Program-made: the position numbers and the translations under genes
The notes under the pieces: model-generated
The model's input: the letters and a program-made list of their open reading frames with translations, nothing else
Told to the model about the DNA's origin: nothing
Database searches by the model: none
Shown: in pieces, positions 35,291 to 43,490 of the stretch
How positions within the stretch are numbered: the stretch's first letter is position 1
Layout: every line of letters begins with the position of its first letter
Source of the DNA: JALHNI01 sp965229305
Lineage (GTDB): Bacteria > Acidobacteriota > Terriglobia > Bryobacterales > Bryobacteraceae
DNA: 64,000 bases
Assembly (NCBI GenBank): GCA_965229305.1
Contig: CBDDIZ010000037.1
Span: 186,001-250,000 of the forward strand
Direction of reading: 5' to 3'

Positions 35291-36972
35291 TTTGCCGCCG
35301 GCCGAATAGCAATCTCCGCCGTATCGCCGCGATAGTCTGCCTGATCGATCACGCACATCACCGTGCCCTTCGTGGCGGACCAGTCCGCAGGAATCGTTAG
35401 GTCGATTTGATAAACGCCAATCGACCCGCCCGTCAGCCCCGCGAACGGAACTACCACGCCCGGCGCACGCACGGGAACGCCCTGCGGCCCAAACTCCACC
35501 AGATAGCAGCCCATCGGCGACGTCACCCGTGCCGGAGGATCGATCGGACTCGGCTCGCCCGTCTTTACGAGCCGATTCACCGCACCCAGATTCCGCGCGA
35601 ATAGATGAACGGTTTCCCCGGCCACTGCCGGATCCTGCTCCGTCACCAAGCCATGGAAATCTTGATGCGCCGCCTGCAGCAGTCCCGTCCAACCGTCGCG
35701 CTCGAACGTGATCGTTGGCCGGTCCAGCGGCGTAAACCCAAAGCGCTGCACCAACGGACTGTCCTTGCCCTGCACTGTCAGCACCCGCGTGTCCTGCCGA
35801 TATTCCCACGGCACCTGCACCGCTGCCCGATCGCGTTCCAGCTCTGAAAGCGGCAACAGCGTCTCCCCTAACCGGAACCGCGTCTCCCGCGTCAGGCCGG
35901 CGCCCACCAGCCGAATCACGCTGCCCGGATACGCAAAAGTCCCGGTCGACGTGAAGAACGGCGTTGTCGGAATCGCTTCCTCCACGCGACCGTCCAACAG
36001 GCTCACCTTCAGGATTTGCCCCAACCCCGTCGCCAGCCACGCCACCTCACCATTGCCGCTCAGCACTCCGCTCACGGTATTTGTCGCCGTCGACGTCACT
36101 AACGTCGCGTCGCCCGCGCGCCCCAAGCGATAGGCCTGAATCTTGCCCGCGGCGTTCGGCGCGAGGTACATCAACGTCCCGTCATTAGCGAACGAAGGTT
36201 GATAGCGAAAGATGTCCGCCGGATACGGCAGCACCAGATTCCGTGCCACGCTTGCCAGCAAGCGCGCCGGGGCCCCGGCCAGATCGGTCAACACCAACTC
36301 ATACGCCGTCGACGTCTCCCGCTCGAACACCAGTCGGCTCCCGTCGGGACTCACCGCTCCCCGCGCTGCACCCAGCGTTCCCGCCACTTCTGTCTGTGTG
36401 CCGTCTGCCGACATCGAGAGCAGGGAACTCGTCCCTGCAGCCTGTATCAGGGCCAGAGCCGTGCCGTTATTCGTAACCGATTGCGCTCCGAACCATCCCG
36501 CGCCTGCCGGAAAGTCATGCGATCGTTCAGACCCCAGCTCAATCACCCGCCAGCGAAGCTCCGCCGTCCCTCCGAGCAGATAGCGTCCGTTCCGGCTCAG
36601 CGCCGCATTGTTATAGATCGTCTGCTCGAGTTTCGCGCCGCTCAGCGTAAACGGCGTCCGCGAACCCACAATGCCGCAACTCGGCGACAAACACGGCGGT
36701 ACCGTTCCATAGCCCACGATGGCCCCATCGCCGCTAACGACCGGCCGGATGATCGACGACGAAAACGGGCTGGCCCCCTCGGTTGTCGTCTTGTAAAGCT
36801 TCAGTCCGTCGCCGTCTAACTGAAACATCTTCAGCCGGCTATCTTCGGCGCCGGTCGACAAGGTGGTCGTGAAGTAGAGCCGTCCCGCATCGGTCACGGC
36901 GAAGTCGAAATATTGGGCCGCCAGCGGCAAGCCCGTTAACATCATGAGCAGGCCTAATTGACTGCGAATCAC
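35287..36972 (-). CDS. Secreted propeller protein with Solibacter-type (TIGR03437) C-terminus
   Basis: A 561-residue exported protein: signal peptide MIRSQLGLLMMLTGLPLAAQ, then repeated beta-propeller-like blades (AALSRNGRYLLGG, GAVSPDGSRLVFER, PSFANDGTLMYLAPN, SGNGEVAWLATG). A C-terminal region of about 200 residues (GSVIRLVGAGLTRETRFRLG, VAGETVHLFARNLG, VVVPFAGLTGGSIGVYQID) matches the TIGR03437 domain that is expanded in Solibacter relatives. Function is unknown, probably extracellular binding. It starts 13 nt after the aldolase gene on the same strand. Confidence 0.72.
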   Translation of the reverse strand: MIRSQLGLLMMLTGLPLAAQYFDFAVTDAGRLYFTTTLSTGAEDSRLKMFQLDGDGLKLYKTTTEGASPFSSSIIRPVVSGDGAIVGYGTVPPCLSPSCGIVGSRTPFTLSGAKLEQTIYNNAALSRNGRYLLGGTAELRWRVIELGSERSHDFPAGAGWFGAQSVTNNGTALALIQAAGTSSLLSMSADGTQTEVAGTLGAARGAVSPDGSRLVFERETSTAYELVLTDLAGAPARLLASVARNLVLPYPADIFRYQPSFANDGTLMYLAPNAAGKIQAYRLGRAGDATLVTSTATNTVSGVLSGNGEVAWLATGLGQILKVSLLDGRVEEAIPTTPFFTSTGTFAYPGSVIRLVGAGLTRETRFRLGETLLPLSELERDRAAVQVPWEYRQDTRVLTVQGKDSPLVQRFGFTPLDRPTITFERDGWTGLLQAAHQDFHGLVTEQDPAVAGETVHLFARNLGAVNRLVKTGEPSPIDPPARVTSPMGCYLVEFGPQGVPVRAPGVVVPFAGLTGGSIGVYQIDLTIPADWSATKGTVMCVIDQADYRGDTAEIAIRPAAN

Positions 36973-36985
36973 ACCTTGAGCTTAG

Positions 36986-37759
36986 CTAAGCTTGCTCAGC
37001 GGCACGCAGCCGTTCGAGGTCAGATGTTAACCCGCGCACACCCGCAAACAACAGGCCCCCGAAATTGATGAACCGGTAGCCCTGCTGATAACACTCGAGC
37101 GACGCTTCGTAGCCGCCCACCGAGATGCCCGCGTACTTGCCCGCCGCGCTCACCCGCTTCGGAAACTCCGCCAGAAACCGTTTCACGTCAGGATGACCCA
37201 CCTGCCCGATCACGCCCAGCGACGCGGATAAGTCCATCGGCCCGGCAAACACCACGTCGATGCCCTCCACCGCCGCGATCTCTTCCACGTTCGCCATGCC
37301 CTCGGGCGACTCCACTTGCGCCACCACGCAGATCTCATCGTTGGCGTGCGGCAGATACTCGCTCCACGGCACGTTCATGTAGAACGTCCACAACGGCGAG
37401 ACTCCGCGCGAGCCCTGCGGCGGATACTTCGCATATTGCACCGCCAGCCGTGCCTCCTCCGCATTATTCACCTGCGGAATCATCACTGCGGACGCGCCCA
37501 GGTCCAGCGCCTTCTTAATCAGATTCGGATCGAGCCCCGCTACGCGAATCATCGGCATGCAGCCTGCCCGCCGCGCCTGCACCGGAATCAGCCGGATGTC
37601 GTCCAACCCGAACGTCGAATGCTCCGTGTCGATCCAGAGAAAATCGATCCCTGTGCCAATCGTCAATTGGTTGGCCAACTCATCGGCCACGCCCGTCGCT
37701 GCGCCCCAGGCGGTTTTGCCCCCCGCCAGCTTCTTCTTCACCGGATTCTCAAATGACAA
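36986..37759 (-). CDS. HpcH/HpaI-type class II aldolase
   Basis: A 257-residue TIM-barrel aldolase with WIDTEHSTFGLDDIR (catalytic His), PMIRVAGLDPNLIKKALDLGASAVMIPQV (Arg for carboxylate binding), VAQVESPEG (metal-binding Glu) and VFAGPMDLSASLG (metal-binding Asp). The family cleaves 2-keto-3-deoxy or 4-hydroxy-2-oxo acids to pyruvate and an aldehyde; the precise substrate is open (2-keto-3-deoxy-rhamnonate, -glucarate or related). It overlaps the upstream toroid-fold gene by 11 nt and probably shares its transcript with the NanR-like regulator. Confidence 0.82.
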   Translation of the reverse strand: MSFENPVKKKLAGGKTAWGAATGVADELANQLTIGTGIDFLWIDTEHSTFGLDDIRLIPVQARRAGCMPMIRVAGLDPNLIKKALDLGASAVMIPQVNNAEEARLAVQYAKYPPQGSRGVSPLWTFYMNVPWSEYLPHANDEICVVAQVESPEGMANVEEIAAVEGIDVVFAGPMDLSASLGVIGQVGHPDVKRFLAEFPKRVSAAGKYAGISVGGYEASLECYQQGYRFINFGGLLFAGVRGLTSDLERLRAAEQA

Positions 37760-38726
37760 TCTCTGCTCCCATTTGCGCCAACAGCGCCACGAACTCCGCG
37801 GTCACATCGTAACGGGCTTCCTCGCCGCTCGCGGGCTTCGCCTCGTACACGCCTTCCGCATTCCAGGACCCGTCGCCGCACTGCAGCGCCGTCAGCCCGT
37901 CCACCACCGCCAGCACCAACCGCGCCTCTGCCGGATCGCCCGTCCGCTGATACGTCCAAGCCGCGCCCCAACCCACCTTGCCGCTTTGCGGCGTCTGATA
38001 ACGGTCTTCCGCCGCGTGCGCACTGGCGTGCAAGTAGCGCTGCGCCAGTTTCACCGCTTCTCCGTCGCGCGTCTTCCGCGCATACTCCGCCAGAAACGCG
38101 GCGCTGATGCCGTATTGGAAATACCATTGCCGCGGTCGCGTTGCGTCCACCACATACGCCGCCGATCCATCCCCGCGCACCAACCCCACTCCCGGCTGCC
38201 ACACGTGTACCAGACCCGCCTTCAAGTCCGGCTGCTCGTCGAACACGCGTCGCAGCCACCCTGCCACTCCGGCCGCCGCTTCCATCTCCCCCGCCGCCAG
38301 GCAAGCGAGCCCCGCCATGCTCGTCGTCATGATCTCTTCGCGATCGTCATGCCGTGTGCGAAAGCCCCCGCTCTCCGCATTACGCCGCGTCAGTAAAAAA
38401 CGCACGAGCCGCTCGGCCGTCGCGTGATCGCCCAACGCGGCCGCCCCGCAAGCCAGCCACGCATGCGGATAGATCCGATAGTCCTCGAACCACCCCAGTC
38501 CCGTGCCATCCAAGTCGCCATCGGGCTGCAAATAGCGCTGCCGCACATGTCCGAGCACCTGCTCGGCCGCCGCGGTATCGCCGCTCCATAGAAAGGCGCA
38601 AGGTGTCTTGTAATAAGCCGAAAGATTGGTCGCCCCGCGCAGTTGGCCCTCTGCGTTCAGCCGCTCGCGCAGCCATTCGGCGCCCCTGTCTGCGGCCTCG
38701 CGTGCCGGATTGGTTGCGTTCAACAA
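37749..38726 (-). CDS. Putative alpha/alpha-toroid protein, function unknown
   Basis: A 325-residue soluble protein made almost wholly of helical pairs with Trp/Gly-rich turns: GDLDGTGLGWFEDYRIYPHAWLACG, SGGFRTRHDDREEIMTTSMAGLACLAAG and ALQCGDGSWNAEGVYEAKPA. QCGDGSW recalls the QW motif of prenyltransferase/squalene-cyclase-like toroids, and the layout also fits sugar epimerase or glycosidase (alpha/alpha)6 barrels. The start is TTG 38726 or 38723, with no better alternative. Its place between a NanR-like regulator and an aldolase suggests sugar-acid catabolism (inference). Confidence 0.55.
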   Translation of the reverse strand: MLNATNPAREAADRGAEWLRERLNAEGQLRGATNLSAYYKTPCAFLWSGDTAAAEQVLGHVRQRYLQPDGDLDGTGLGWFEDYRIYPHAWLACGAAALGDHATAERLVRFLLTRRNAESGGFRTRHDDREEIMTTSMAGLACLAAGEMEAAAGVAGWLRRVFDEQPDLKAGLVHVWQPGVGLVRGDGSAAYVVDATRPRQWYFQYGISAAFLAEYARKTRDGEAVKLAQRYLHASAHAAEDRYQTPQSGKVGWGAAWTYQRTGDPAEARLVLAVVDGLTALQCGDGSWNAEGVYEAKPASGEEARYDVTAEFVALLAQMGAEIVI

Positions 38727-38750
38727 GAACGATGGTACGACGTTTCGGCC

Positions 38751-39533
38751 CTACTTTCGCCTCTTTCGTCCGGCCGCCTCCGCGTAGTCTTCCGGATCCT
38801 CGCCCCGCCTCACCCGTTGTGCCATCGCCTCTTCCAGAATCCGATAGCGCTCGTTCGCCCGCGTCATATGCTCGCGCATCGCCTGTTCGGCGCGCGCCCC
38901 GTCATGTGCTGCAATCGCCGCCAGCAAGCCTTCATGCTCCGCCAGCGTAATGAACTCGGACCCCGGAATCCGCAGCAGGTCCCGCCGAAAGTGAAACAGC
39001 CAGTCCAGCATCGCCTCGCTCAGCATCACGCATACCGAGTTCCCGCTCACCGCCGCAATCGCCGTGTGGAACGCCATGTCCGCCTTCACAAACGCCGGGA
39101 TGTCCTCAATTAAGGACCGCTGCCGTTCCAGCGCCTCCTCGAGTCGCGTCAGGTCCGCCAGCGTCGCCCGCTCCGCCGCCTGCCGCACCATCCCCAACTC
39201 GAACAGCATGCGCGCTTCCTTCAGATGTTCCAGAGTCTGGGGCGACGTGTGCAGCAACTGCAGCATCGTCTCCCCCACCTGCCCGAACACGCGCCGCTGA
39301 TCGGGCACCGCCACCCGCGCCCTTTCGCCGTGATGGATCTCGATCAGCCCCGCCGTGCTCAGCCACTGCATCGCCTCGCGGACCGCCGGCCGCCCTACCT
39401 GGAAACGCTCCATCAGCGCGCGCTCGGAGGGGAGCCGGTCACCCGGACGCACCTCCTGGCTACGGATCATCTCCAGCAGGCGTTCGCGCACCTCGTCGGC
39501 TAGTTTGCGGCGCACAATGGGTTCGATGGGCAT
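38751..39533 (-). CDS. GntR/FadR-type (NanR-like) transcriptional regulator
   Basis: A 260-residue regulator with an N-terminal winged helix (RKLADEVRERLLEMI, GDRLPSERALMERFQVGRPAVREAMQWL) and a C-terminal FCD ligand domain carrying the metal-binding pattern (ADMAFHTAIA near residue 150, LAEHEGLLAAI, AMREHM). Sequence runs such as ARKK/RRKL...PSERALM-FQVGRPAVREA and IHHGERARV follow E. coli NanR closely, so a sugar-acid effector is plausible. GGGGAG lies 7 nt before the ATG. A TGGTAT-N7-ATACCA dyad at 39565-39583 is the likely operator. It heads a probable four-gene minus-strand unit. Confidence 0.85.
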   Translation of the reverse strand: MPIEPIVRRKLADEVRERLLEMIRSQEVRPGDRLPSERALMERFQVGRPAVREAMQWLSTAGLIEIHHGERARVAVPDQRRVFGQVGETMLQLLHTSPQTLEHLKEARMLFELGMVRQAAERATLADLTRLEEALERQRSLIEDIPAFVKADMAFHTAIAAVSGNSVCVMLSEAMLDWLFHFRRDLLRIPGSEFITLAEHEGLLAAIAAHDGARAEQAMREHMTRANERYRILEEAMAQRVRRGEDPEDYAEAAGRKRRK

Positions 39534-39564
39534 CGGCTGCTCCCCGGTTTAGGTTTTTTGGGGG

Positions 39565-39583
39565 TGGTATGATGATGATACCA
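39565..39583. promoter_or_regulatory. Putative NanR/FadR-type operator
   Basis: TGGTAT (39565-39570) and ATACCA (39578-39583) form a perfect 6-bp dyad with a 7-nt spacer (GATGATG). It begins 31 nt upstream of the regulator's ATG at 39533. The half-site matches the GGTATA-type sequences bound by E. coli NanR and the TGGT...ACCA symmetry of FadR-family operators, so autoregulation of the regulator-aldolase unit is the simplest reading. It could also influence the divergent Oar-like receptor gene. Confidence 0.55.
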
Positions 39584-39651
39584 GTTGAGCGGCCCGCGAA
39601 CTGGATCAAGCGCCGTCGAAGCGATTCAGCCGCTCCTCTTGCGCCTCACTG

Positions 39652-39668
39652 ATCACACCACCTGTGAT
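39652..39668. promoter_or_regulatory. Inverted repeat upstream of the Oar-like receptor
   Basis: ATCACA (39652-39657) and TGTGAT (39663-39668) form a perfect dyad with a 5-nt spacer, ending 52 nt before the receptor ATG at 39721. It may be an operator or a small leader hairpin. The arms are short, so chance is not excluded. Confidence 0.35.
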
Positions 39669-39720
39669 AGATTGTCACCTGCCAAATGAAACTGGCTACA
39701 TCTTCTACAGGGAGTCCGCC

Positions 39721-42700
39721 ATGCGCATTCTGAGGTTGCTTGTCCTCGCCTCGCTACCCGCGCTGCTCGCCGCGCAAGATACGCGCGGCAACATTAACGG
39801 AACCGTCACCGATACTCAAGGTGCGGCCGTCGTGGGTGCCAACGTCACCATTACCAATACCGGTACCACCACCGTCACCAAACTGGTGACCAATCCCAGC
39901 GGCTATTACGAAGCCCCGCTGCTTCTACCCGGAAATTACTCCGTCACTGTGGAATTTTCCGGCTTTAAAAAGTCCATTCGCTCCGGCATTACGCTCGGCA
40001 TCGGCGACCAACTCAAGATCGACGTCGCCCTGGAAGTCGGCGGCACTGCCGAATCGGTCACCGTCTCCGCCGAAGCCCCCATGCTCGACACCAGCACCGT
40101 CAGCACCGGCCGCAACATGACCAACCGCGAAGTCATGGATCTGCCCGTCATCGGCAACAACGTCATGGCGCTCAGCCGCATGGCCCCCGGCGTCCAGGTT
40201 CCTGGCACCACTCAGTTTCTGGTTCAGGGACAAGTCGGCGGCGGCTCCGCCTACAACTCGCCCGGCAACGTCGGCGGCAACGAATGGTCCATCGACGGCG
40301 CCTCCACCAACGGCACCGATCGCCGCGCCTCCATCATGCCCTCGCCCGACGTCATCGACGAATTCAAGATCGAAACGTCGAACTTCGACGCTTCCTTCGG
40401 CCACGCCACCGGTCTGGGCATCTCAATGTCCACCAAGTCCGGCAACAACCTGTTCCACGGCACCAGCACCCTCCAGTTCATCAACCAGCGCTGGAACGCC
40501 GCCTCCTTCTTCGTGAAGCAGGCCCGCGGCGTGCAGATTGCGAACCTCCGCAACGCCGGCAACATCTCGGGCGCCGATGCCTTGGCCGACACGCCTCTCA
40601 TGCCCTCCGGCAAGACGCTTAACTACCAGGCCACCATCAGCGGCCCCATCTACATCCCGAAAGTCTTCGATGGCCGCAACAAGCTCTTCTTCTTCCTCGG
40701 CTACTCCGAACTGAAGAACCGCCAGTCCGCCCGTCCCTCCGAAATCAACTACACCGTGCCCACCTTGGCCATGCGCAACGGCGACTACTCGGATCTGCTC
40801 CGCGTCGACGCCACCCGCTACCAGGTCTATGACCCCGTCTCCACTCGCCCCGATCCGGCGCGCCCCGGCCACTGGGTCCGCACCCCCTTCGCCGGCAACA
40901 TCATTCCCCGTTCGCGGATGACCAACCCCATCTACGACTTCTACGCCAAGCGCATGCCGCTCCCCAACGTCGACACCACCGGCAAGGACCCCATCAACAA
41001 CTACCTCGCCACGGCCATGCCGAACACTGTCGACTACCGTTCCTTCAACAACCGCATCGACTATCAGGCCTCCCAGAATCACCGCTTCTTCGTGCGCTGG
41101 TTCAAGAGCTCCTACCTCGAAGGCGCCCAGGACTTCACCTTTGAAACCGAAAAGGGCCTGATGAACTGGGACGAAAAGCGCCCGGCCGCCAGCATCGCCG
41201 CTGACTGGACCTATACCGTCAGCCCCTCCACCATCATCAACGTCACTGTCGACACCAACTGGTTCCTCCTCCAGAACCAGCGCCTCGGCACCCGCAAGTA
41301 CAAGCCCTCTGACGTCGGCTTGCCCGCCTACATGGATGCTAAGTGCGCTTCCAGTTGCGTCATGCCCCGTATCCTGTTCCCCGGCATGACCCACTGGAAT
41401 GGCGATATGTTCATGGGCGTCACGGTGGACCCCGGCACCAAAGGTCGCCAGCAGGCCGCCAAGTTCAACCTCACCCACGTGCGCGGCGTTCATTCCTTCC
41501 GCGCCGGCTTCGACACTCGCCAGCACTTCCGCACCCAGTTGCAGAACGGTGGTTTTACCTCCGGCACCTTCAACTTCGCCAACAACTTCGTCCGCAAGGA
41601 CGACGATGGCGTCACCCCCGCCGCCAGCCTCGGCCTTGATTGGGCCACCTTTCAGTTGGGCATCCCCACCTCGATCTCGGTCGATACCAACGACAACTTC
41701 GCCCTGATGAGCCCGTACTACGGCTGGTATGGTCAGGACACTTGGCGCGTCACCCGCAACCTCACCTTGACCCTCGGGCTCCGCATGGAGTACGAGCAAG
41801 GCCCCACCGAGCGTTACAACCGCGCGCTCACCTACTTTGACTACGCTACGGACCTGCCGATCACCGCGGGCGCTCAAGCCGCCTATGCGCGCAACCCGGT
41901 TCCCGAACTCTCGGCCAGCCAGTTCATCGTCAAGGGCGGCAACGTCTACGCCGGCGTGAACGGCGCTTCGCGTCGTCTCTGGCAGAACCAGTTGATGTGG
42001 CTGCCCCGACTGTCCGCCGCCTGGCAGATCAGCCCCAAGATGATCGTCCGCGCCGGCTACGGCAGCTACTACGACACCCTGAACGTCATGAATCAGGGCG
42101 CCGATCAGTACGGCTTCGCCCGCGCCACCACCACCAACCTCACCAACGACGCCGGCACCACCTGGCTCGTCGGTAACCCCGGTGCCGGTATCTCGCCTCT
42201 GTCCGATCCCTTCCCGGTTCGCGCCAACGGCACCCGCTTCGACGTCCCGCTGCGTGACGGACTCGGCAACATGGCCCGTGTCGGTCAAGGTTTCACCTAC
42301 ACCGACTTCGGCCGCCAGCATCCGCGTGTCCAGCGCTGGCGCGTCGGTCTCCAGCGCGAAATCTCGCGCAACATGATGATCGAAGTCGCTTACTGGGGTC
42401 AGTGGGCTGACTCGATCAGCGCCCAGCTCAACGGCAATTCGAACCTCCGCATGGACTACCTGCCCGAGGAATATTGGAACAAGACCAACGTGCGCAACGA
42501 CGCGGCCACCACCGCGCTTAACGCCAACGTCACCAACCCCTTCGCCATTGCCAACTTCGAATCGCTGCGCACCTCCAACCCGGTCGTCTACCAGCAAATG
42601 TCGACCCTGGGCCAGTTCACCAGCCCCACCATCGCTAAGAACCGTCTCCTCCGCCCCTATCCGCAGATGAACGGTCTCTTCAACGGCACCTCGCCCACCG

Positions 42701-43404
42701 GCAACGCCCGCACTCACTCGCTCGAAGTCAACTTCCAGCGTCGCTTCTCCAAGGGCTTCAACTTCAACGCCTCTTACTCGCGCACGCGCCAGGATCGTTA
42801 CGACATCATCGAGAACGAATTCGAGCGCTCGCCGAGCAAGTGGTGGTCCAGCGATACGGCCCGGCCGCACCGCTTCACCGCCACCGGCATCTATGAACTC
42901 CCCTTCGGCAAAGGCCGCACCCACTTCCAGCAGGGTCTCGCCAACCATCTCCTTGGTGGCTGGCAGTTGGCCGCCACCTACGAGTTCCAGAACGGTCCGC
43001 TGCTCGCCTGGGGCAATATCCTCTACAACGGCGACATGTCGAACTTCGTCTCCGACGCTTCCCTCGGCGGCGAAAAGACCCTGAACCAGTGGTTCAACAC
43101 CAGCATCCCCTTCGAACGCAATGCCGCCCGTCTCCCCAGCGGCTATCAGGTGCGCGTCTTCCCGCGCTACTTCACCGGCCTGCGCGCCGACGGCTTGAAT
43201 CAGTGGAACTTCAACCTCCTCCGCGAATTCAAGTTCGCTGAACGCGTCCGCTTCCAACTGCGCGGCGATGCCATCAACCTGATGAATCGCTCGCAGATGA
43301 ACGGCCCGGAACTCTCGCCCACGTCGACCAATTTCGGTCGCATCACCAGCCAGACTTCCTCGCTCAATCGCATGTATCAGGTCCAGGGCCGCATCACCTT
43401 CTAG
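39721..43404 (+). CDS. Oar-like TonB-dependent receptor with carboxypeptidase-regulatory domain
   Basis: A 1227-residue outer-membrane protein. Order: signal peptide (MRILRLLVLASLPALLAAQ), carboxypeptidase-regulatory-like domain (about residues 22-105, GTVTDTQGAAVVGANVTITN, NPSGYYEAPLLLPGNYSVTV), plug (about 110-250, REVMDLPVIGNNVMALSRMAPGVQ), then a long beta-barrel ending in RITF with the terminal Phe expected of BAM substrates. Such receptors are greatly expanded in acidobacteria and are thought to import large organic ligands using TonB. AGGGAG about 8 nt before ATG 39721 fixes the start; 39664 would add 19 non-signal residues. A strong terminator follows. It is divergent from the NanR-like gene. 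Confidence 0.9.
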   Translation: MRILRLLVLASLPALLAAQDTRGNINGTVTDTQGAAVVGANVTITNTGTTTVTKLVTNPSGYYEAPLLLPGNYSVTVEFSGFKKSIRSGITLGIGDQLKIDVALEVGGTAESVTVSAEAPMLDTSTVSTGRNMTNREVMDLPVIGNNVMALSRMAPGVQVPGTTQFLVQGQVGGGSAYNSPGNVGGNEWSIDGASTNGTDRRASIMPSPDVIDEFKIETSNFDASFGHATGLGISMSTKSGNNLFHGTSTLQFINQRWNAASFFVKQARGVQIANLRNAGNISGADALADTPLMPSGKTLNYQATISGPIYIPKVFDGRNKLFFFLGYSELKNRQSARPSEINYTVPTLAMRNGDYSDLLRVDATRYQVYDPVSTRPDPARPGHWVRTPFAGNIIPRSRMTNPIYDFYAKRMPLPNVDTTGKDPINNYLATAMPNTVDYRSFNNRIDYQASQNHRFFVRWFKSSYLEGAQDFTFETEKGLMNWDEKRPAASIAADWTYTVSPSTIINVTVDTNWFLLQNQRLGTRKYKPSDVGLPAYMDAKCASSCVMPRILFPGMTHWNGDMFMGVTVDPGTKGRQQAAKFNLTHVRGVHSFRAGFDTRQHFRTQLQNGGFTSGTFNFANNFVRKDDDGVTPAASLGLDWATFQLGIPTSISVDTNDNFALMSPYYGWYGQDTWRVTRNLTLTLGLRMEYEQGPTERYNRALTYFDYATDLPITAGAQAAYARNPVPELSASQFIVKGGNVYAGVNGASRRLWQNQLMWLPRLSAAWQISPKMIVRAGYGSYYDTLNVMNQGADQYGFARATTTNLTNDAGTTWLVGNPGAGISPLSDPFPVRANGTRFDVPLRDGLGNMARVGQGFTYTDFGRQHPRVQRWRVGLQREISRNMMIEVAYWGQWADSISAQLNGNSNLRMDYLPEEYWNKTNVRNDAATTALNANVTNPFAIANFESLRTSNPVVYQQMSTLGQFTSPTIAKNRLLRPYPQMNGLFNGTSPTGNARTHSLEVNFQRRFSKGFNFNASYSRTRQDRYDIIENEFERSPSKWWSSDTARPHRFTATGIYELPFGKGRTHFQQGLANHLLGGWQLAATYEFQNGPLLAWGNILYNGDMSNFVSDASLGGEKTLNQWFNTSIPFERNAARLPSGYQVRVFPRYFTGLRADGLNQWNFNLLREFKFAERVRFQLRGDAINLMNRSQMNGPELSPTSTNFGRITSQTSSLNRMYQVQGRITF

Positions 43405-43425
43405 CCCTCGATCTCCGCTAAAACC

Positions 43426-43458
43426 AAGGGGAAGCCGCTCGCCGGCTTCCCCTTTTTT
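43426..43458 (+). terminator. Rho-independent terminator after the Oar-like receptor
   Basis: GGGGAAGCCG (43428-43437) pairs with CGGCTTCCCC (43443-43452) around a 5-nt loop; two A-T pairs extend the stem into the T6 tract (43453-43458). It begins 22 nt after the receptor stop. This is the clearest intrinsic terminator in the window. Confidence 0.88.
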
Positions 43459-43490
43459 GATATGCTCCCCTACTGAAGGAACTCACCCCG

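Noticed and set aside
34415..36040. 541-codon minus-strand frame
   Set aside because: Covers the antisense of the MFS gene and overlaps the real TIGR03437 protein in another frame; no domain features.
40423..43257. 944-codon open frame on the minus strand
   Set aside because: It is antisense to the Oar-like receptor, has low-complexity Gly/Ala/Val/Glu composition and no recognisable domain. GC-rich codon bias on the opposite strand explains it.
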